From NCBI RefSeq assembly GCF_029893965.1, contig NZ_JARXXP010000031.1, positions 1-52,399 of the forward strand: a stretch of 52,399 nucleotides of DNA, in the 5' to 3' direction. The position numbers were made by a program, and so were the translations under genes. The notes beneath the pieces are model-generated. The model did no database searches. It saw only the letters and a list, made by a program, of their open reading frames with translations, and was not told the DNA's origin. The DNA comes from Paenibacillus sp. PastM-3. GTDB taxonomy: Bacteria; Bacillota; Bacilli; Paenibacillales; Paenibacillaceae. Positions within the stretch are counted from its first letter, which is position 1, and each line of letters opens with the position of its first letter. Below are positions 48,752 to 52,399 of this stretch, in pieces.

Positions 48752-49765
48752 ATGCTGAAAATAGGCAGTATTGAAATGAAGAATCAGGTCGTTCTGGCAC
48801 CGATGGCCGGTGTATGTAATCCGGCGTTCCGCCTGATTGCCAAAGAATTCGGCACAGGCCTGGTCTGCGCGGAAATGGTCAGTGACAAGGCGATCCTGCA
48901 CGGTAACAAGCGTACGCGTGAAATGCTGTTTGTCGATGAGCGGGAAAAGCCCCTTAGCCTGCAGATTTTCGGCGGTGACCGGGCGTCTCTGGTTGAAGCA
49001 GCCAAAGTAGTCGATAAAGAGACTAATGCTGATATTATTGATATTAATATGGGCTGCCCTGTACCTAAGGTAACCAAGTGTGATGCCGGTGCCCGCTGGC
49101 TTCTGAACCCCGATAAGATTTATGAAATGGTATCGGCTGTTGTAGAGGCGGTTGATAAGCCGGTTACTGTCAAAATGCGAATCGGCTGGGACAGCGAGCA
49201 TATTTTTGTCGAAGAGAATGCGCGTGCTGTCGAACGTGCCGGAGGCCAGGCGGTCAGCGTGCACGGACGTACGCGTGAGCAGCTCTATACCGGGCGTGCC
49301 GACTGGAAGTATATCAAAATGGCCAAGGAAGCCGTATCCATTCCGGTCATCGGCAACGGTGACGTTAATACACCGGAGGATGCACGGGCGATGCTTGACC
49401 AGACCGGCTGTGATGGCGTAATGATCGGCCGCGGAGCACTGGGCAACCCGTGGATGCTGTACCGGACGATACAGTATTTGAGCACAGGTGAACTGATGCC
49501 CGAACCTGGAGCAGAAGAGAAGATCAAGGTAGCCATTCTTCATATGGACCGTCTGATTGCCCTTAAGGGAGAAGCTGTAGCTGTACGCGAGATGCGCAAG
49601 CACCTGGCCTGGTATCTCAAAGGCTTCAGAGCTGCAGCAAGGGTGAAGGATCACATCATGGAAGGAACAGAGCGGGATGAGATGGTGCGGATTTTGCATG
49701 ATTTTGTCGCTCAGCTCAAGGATGAAGAGGATCAGGACAGCGGAGCTGCGCTTATAGCGTTGTAA
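48752..49765 (+). CDS. dusB: tRNA-dihydrouridine synthase DusB
   Basis: A 337-residue FMN enzyme reducing uridines in the tRNA D-loop. Motifs: VVLAPMAGVCNPAFRLIAKE, LQIFGG, IIDINMGCPVPKVTKCDAGA with probable catalytic C102, VKMRIGWD, SVHGRTREQLYTG, IGNGDV and MIGRGALGNPWM. ATG 48752 is chosen because AAGGAAGTG (48736-48744) is too near the ATG at 48746 and the shorter form matches Bacillus DusB. Confidence 0.95.
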   Translation: MLKIGSIEMKNQVVLAPMAGVCNPAFRLIAKEFGTGLVCAEMVSDKAILHGNKRTREMLFVDEREKPLSLQIFGGDRASLVEAAKVVDKETNADIIDINMGCPVPKVTKCDAGARWLLNPDKIYEMVSAVVEAVDKPVTVKMRIGWDSEHIFVEENARAVERAGGQAVSVHGRTREQLYTGRADWKYIKMAKEAVSIPVIGNGDVNTPEDARAMLDQTGCDGVMIGRGALGNPWMLYRTIQYLSTGELMPEPGAEEKIKVAILHMDRLIALKGEAVAVREMRKHLAWYLKGFRAAARVKDHIMEGTERDEMVRILHDFVAQLKDEEDQDSGAALIAL

Positions 49766-49777
49766 TGGCATATTAAT

Positions 49778-49815
49778 AAAAGGGGCAGATGCGAAGCCGC
49801 ATCTGTCCCTTTTTT
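49778..49815 (+). terminator. Terminator after dusB
   Basis: AAAAGGGGCAGATGCG pairs with CGCATCTGTCCCTTTT, with one G-T pair and a 4-base loop, and continues into T residues. It closes the pab-fol-dusB unit. Confidence 0.93.
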
Positions 49816-49916
49816 CAAGGAGTAGAAGTTTCTATGAATTACTCAATTGTCATTACCCGGGGAATAGGCGGTTTAACAAAGAAAATGCCCGAATAAGCAG
49901 TGTTTCCCGTACGTCA

Positions 49917-49945
49917 TTGACATTTAGTAACGGTTCCAATATAAT
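49917..49945 (+). promoter_or_regulatory. greA promoter, perfect SigA consensus
   Basis: TTGACA (49917-49922), exactly 17 bases, TATAAT (49940-49945). The start point near 49952 leaves a leader of about 115 bases. The rest of the 300-base gap between dusB and greA shows no gene. Confidence 0.9.
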
Positions 49946-50066
49946 TTCACAGTATAAAATCGCCGTTACAGCAAGTGTTAATGCAGCAGGGAGGGTTCTG
50001 ATCCCTCCGGATTCGCATATAGTATGGTGTTTTCAATAAATGTATACGACAGGAGAATCGGTTGAG

Positions 50067-50546
50067 ATGAGCGATAAAGAAGTCATCCTTACGCCGGACG
50101 GACTTAAACGTCTGGAAGAAGAACTGGAGACCCTCAAATCTGTTAAGCGCCGTGAAGTGGCCGAGCGGATTAAAGTGGCAATCGGATACGGAGATATCAG
50201 CGAGAACTCGGAGTATGAAGACGCGAAGAACGAGCAGGCTTTCATTGAAGGCCGTATCATTACGCTTGAAAAAATGCTTCGAAACGCCCGGATTATCAAC
50301 AGCGACGAGATTCTTACCGATGTGGTAAGCGTAGGAGTAACTGTAAGCGTTGAAGATCTGGAGTATGGCGACGTAATGGAATACACGATCGTCGGAACAG
50401 CAGAGTCGGACCCGCTTAACAACAAGATTTCCAACGAAAGCCCGGTTGGCAGAGCCATTATGGGCAAAACAGTCGGTACAGTCGTCGATGTCAGTGTTCC
50501 TGCAGGCGTTATTCAATATAAAATTCTTGATATCACAATGAAGTAA
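50067..50546 (+). CDS. greA: Transcription elongation factor GreA
   Basis: A 159-residue factor that stimulates transcript cleavage in backtracked RNA polymerase. An N-terminal coiled coil (about 10-75: LTPDGLKRLEEELETLKSVK, then GDISENSEYEDAKNEQ with the acidic tip) precedes the FKBP-like C-domain (ISNESPVGRAIMGKTVGTVV). The ATG at 50067, ten bases after AGGAGA, is used; the open frame starts earlier at 50040. B. subtilis greA lies elsewhere, so its place next to lysS is a lineage feature. Confidence 0.96.
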   Translation: MSDKEVILTPDGLKRLEEELETLKSVKRREVAERIKVAIGYGDISENSEYEDAKNEQAFIEGRIITLEKMLRNARIINSDEILTDVVSVGVTVSVEDLEYGDVMEYTIVGTAESDPLNNKISNESPVGRAIMGKTVGTVVDVSVPAGVIQYKILDITMK

Positions 50547-50564
50547 CTAACCGTTACACCCCTG

Positions 50565-50590
50565 AAAGCTTCCTTAGGGAAGCTTTTTTC
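50565..50590 (+). terminator. Terminator after greA
   Basis: AAAGCTTCC (50565-50573) pairs with GGAAGCTTT around a 4-base loop and runs on in T residues. Confidence 0.93.
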
Positions 50591-50686
50591 GGATTTTGCT
50601 CTGAAACGGACTGCCCTCGCTCTAGGCCTGGGGAGCCGTTTCTTCTTATGTATATGACATGATGGTTTTAGAGAGGATGAACGAAC

Positions 50687-52201
50687 ATGACCGAGGAATT
50701 GAATACGGTGGAGAATACGGAGAATGAGCTCAGCGAGCTGCTGCGCATCCGGCGTGCCAAATTGGACGAGCTGCGTGCACTGGGAATTGACCCGTTCGGT
50801 AAAAAGTACGAGCGTACAGCGGGCGCCGGGGATCTTCTGGCTAAATATGACGGACAGACCAAGGAAGAACTGGACGAGCTTAATCTTGATGTAAGCATTG
50901 CCGGCCGTATTATGGCCAAACGGGTAATGGGAAAAGCCAGCTTCGCCCACATCCAGGATCTGAGCGGCAAAATCCAGATCTATGTACGCCAGGACAGCAT
51001 TCCTGAAGAACAGTATGCGGCATTCAACGTGCTGGATCTGGGGGATATTATCGGCGTACGCGGAACGTTGTTCAAGACCAAAACAGGGGAAACCTCAATT
51101 AAAGCAAGCAATCTTGAGGTTTTGTCCAAATCGCTGCTTCCGCTGCCTGAGAAATACCACGGCTTGAAGGATGTTGAGCTGCGCTACCGCCAGCGTTATG
51201 TTGATTTGATCATCAACCCCGAGGTTCAGCAGACGTTTATTGCCCGTTCACGGATTATCCAGTCGATGCGCCGCTATCTGGACTCGCTGGGCTATCTTGA
51301 GGTGGAAACACCGACGCTGCATGCCATTGCCGGGGGAGCTGCTGCGCGTCCGTTCATTACTCACCACAATACGCTGGACATGCAGCTTTATATGCGGATT
51401 GCCATTGAGCTTCACTTGAAGCGCCTGATCGTCGGCGGTCTGGAAAAAGTCTACGAAATTGGCCGCGTATACCGTAACGAGGGGATTTCAACACGCCATA
51501 ACCCTGAATTTACAATGATTGAGCTGTACGAAGCTTATGCCGACTACAAGGACATTATGCAGCTGACCGAAAATATGATTGCCCACATTGCCCAGGAGGT
51601 TCTTGGCAGCCAGCAGATTAATTACCAGGGACATGAAGTCGACCTGTCTCCGGGATGGCGTCGTGTTACTATGGTTGATGCTGTCAAGGAAGTTACAGGC
51701 GTTGACTTTGGCGTTCATATGACAGATGAGGAGGCGCAGCGTCTGGCTAAGGAGCACCGTGTTCCGGTTGAAAAGCATATGACGTTTGGCCATATCCTGA
51801 ATGCCTTCTTCGAGCAGTTTGTTGAAGAAACGCTTATTCAGCCTACGTTTGTTATGGGGCATCCGGTTGAAATTTCGCCGCTGGCGAAGAAGAACGATCA
51901 TGATCCACGGTTTACAGACCGTTTTGAGCTGTTTATTGTGGCCCGTGAGCATGCAAATGCATTCAGCGAGCTAAATGACCCGATTGATCAGCGCCAGCGC
52001 TTTGAAGCTCAGATTCAGGAAAAAGAACAGGGGAACGACGAGGCTCATGAGATGGATGAAGACTTCATTCGTGCGCTTGAGTACGGCATGCCGCCAACAG
52101 GCGGACTTGGAATCGGCGTGGACCGGCTCATTATGCTGCTTACCAATGCTGCATCTATCCGTGATGTGCTGCTATTCCCGCATATGCGTAACAAAGACTA
52201 A
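50687..52201 (+). CDS. lysS: Lysyl-tRNA synthetase, class II
   Basis: A 504-residue class IIb enzyme charging tRNA(Lys). The N-terminal OB-fold anticodon domain (about 60-165, SIAGRIMAKRVMGKASFAHI) precedes the catalytic domain with class II motif 1 (RSRIIQSMRRYLDSLGYLEV), motif 2 (YRNEGISTRHNPEFTMIE) and motif 3 (GGLGIGVDRLIMLL). GAGAGGAT precedes the ATG. Family length. It is followed by a terminator and, as in Bacillus, by what looks like the start of an rRNA operon. Confidence 0.97.
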   Translation: MTEELNTVENTENELSELLRIRRAKLDELRALGIDPFGKKYERTAGAGDLLAKYDGQTKEELDELNLDVSIAGRIMAKRVMGKASFAHIQDLSGKIQIYVRQDSIPEEQYAAFNVLDLGDIIGVRGTLFKTKTGETSIKASNLEVLSKSLLPLPEKYHGLKDVELRYRQRYVDLIINPEVQQTFIARSRIIQSMRRYLDSLGYLEVETPTLHAIAGGAAARPFITHHNTLDMQLYMRIAIELHLKRLIVGGLEKVYEIGRVYRNEGISTRHNPEFTMIELYEAYADYKDIMQLTENMIAHIAQEVLGSQQINYQGHEVDLSPGWRRVTMVDAVKEVTGVDFGVHMTDEEAQRLAKEHRVPVEKHMTFGHILNAFFEQFVEETLIQPTFVMGHPVEISPLAKKNDHDPRFTDRFELFIVAREHANAFSELNDPIDQRQRFEAQIQEKEQGNDEAHEMDEDFIRALEYGMPPTGGLGIGVDRLIMLLTNAASIRDVLLFPHMRNKD

Positions 52202-52212
52202 TCACACAATAC

Positions 52213-52243
52213 CCGGGGGCTGCGCGAGCAGCTCCTTTATTTA
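52213..52243 (+). terminator. Probable terminator after lysS
   Basis: GGGGGCTGC pairs with GCAGCTCC around GCGA, with a G-T pair, followed by a T-rich TTTATTTAT stretch. Confidence 0.65.
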
Positions 52244-52295
52244 TCTGGATGATCAGTATGGTTTTAAGTAAATAGCATGGGTTTTAAAAAAATGC

Positions 52296-52324
52296 TTGCA
52301 TTCCATTTCTGTACATGGTATATT
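52296..52324 (+). promoter_or_regulatory. Probable rRNA operon promoter
   Basis: TTGCAT (52296-52301), 17 bases, TATATT (52319-52324), preceded by an A-run (52286-52292) resembling an UP element. A further TTGCAA at 52392-52397 could be the -35 of a second tandem promoter cut by the window edge. rRNA operons follow lysS in B. subtilis, which supports the reading. Confidence 0.5.
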
Positions 52325-52399
52325 CTTATTCCGGCCAAGAAATGCTGAAAAGCATCGACGCCAAGCTCGAAAAAAGAAATTAAAAAAGAGCTTGCAACG

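Noticed and set aside
1..52399. CRISPR arrays, prophage, toxin-antitoxin or defence islands
   Set aside because: No regularly spaced repeats, integrase, phage structural genes or paired toxin genes are present; essentially every gene fits a conserved housekeeping or sporulation role.

Overview
The window is a colinear, almost entirely plus-strand piece of a low-to-mid GC Firmicute chromosome. It matches the region between abrB and lysS near the origin of Bacillus subtilis. The endospore genes (yabG, sspF, spoVG, fin, spoVT, yabP, yabQ, spoIIE), the moderate GC content and the departures from Bacillus order (nadABC beside coaX, greA beside lysS, an HD-domain gene where metS lies) point to a Paenibacillus-like member of the Paenibacillaceae. 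This is an inference from gene order and protein sequence, not a database match.

Layout. Positions 1-450 hold the right end of an IS3-family insertion sequence and a GC-rich palindromic spacer. abrB (minus strand) then diverges from an HD-domain phosphohydrolase gene, with Spo0A-type boxes between them. Next come tatD; a cyclic di-AMP riboswitch with its terminator and the cell-wall gene yabE it controls; rnmV-ksgA; the spore protease gene yabG; veg behind two tandem consensus promoters; sspF; ispE; purR; spoVG behind a SigH promoter; glmU-prs; a small unknown minus-strand gene; pth; fin; mfd overlapping a PpiC-type lipoprotein gene; spoVT; a SpoVB-like flippase gene; mazG; hup-rqcP; yabP-yabQ; divIC; and an S1-domain gene.

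From 27 kb: spoIIE, behind a promoter with an unusually long spacer; the vWA/kinase pair yabS-yabT; tilS-hprT; ftsH; nadA-nadB-nadC-coaX-hslO and a parvulin gene; cysK; the folate operon pabB-pabA-pabC-folP-folB-folK with the small regulator gene yazB nested at its end; dusB; greA; lysS. The last 110 bases look like the tandem promoter region of an rRNA operon lying just outside the window.

The genes serve RNA and translation maintenance (rnmV, ksgA, pth, tilS, rqcP, dusB, lysS), cofactor and precursor supply (ispE, glmU, prs, nadABC, coaX, folate, cysK), protein quality control (ftsH, hslO, two parvulins) and sporulation control. No phage, CRISPR array, defence island or clearly novel multi-gene system is present. 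The most interesting material is regulatory or structural: the riboswitch, Spo0A-box clusters, a ridA-less gap with an orphan Shine-Dalgarno sequence, hairpins between operon genes, and one unrecognised antisense gene between prs and pth.
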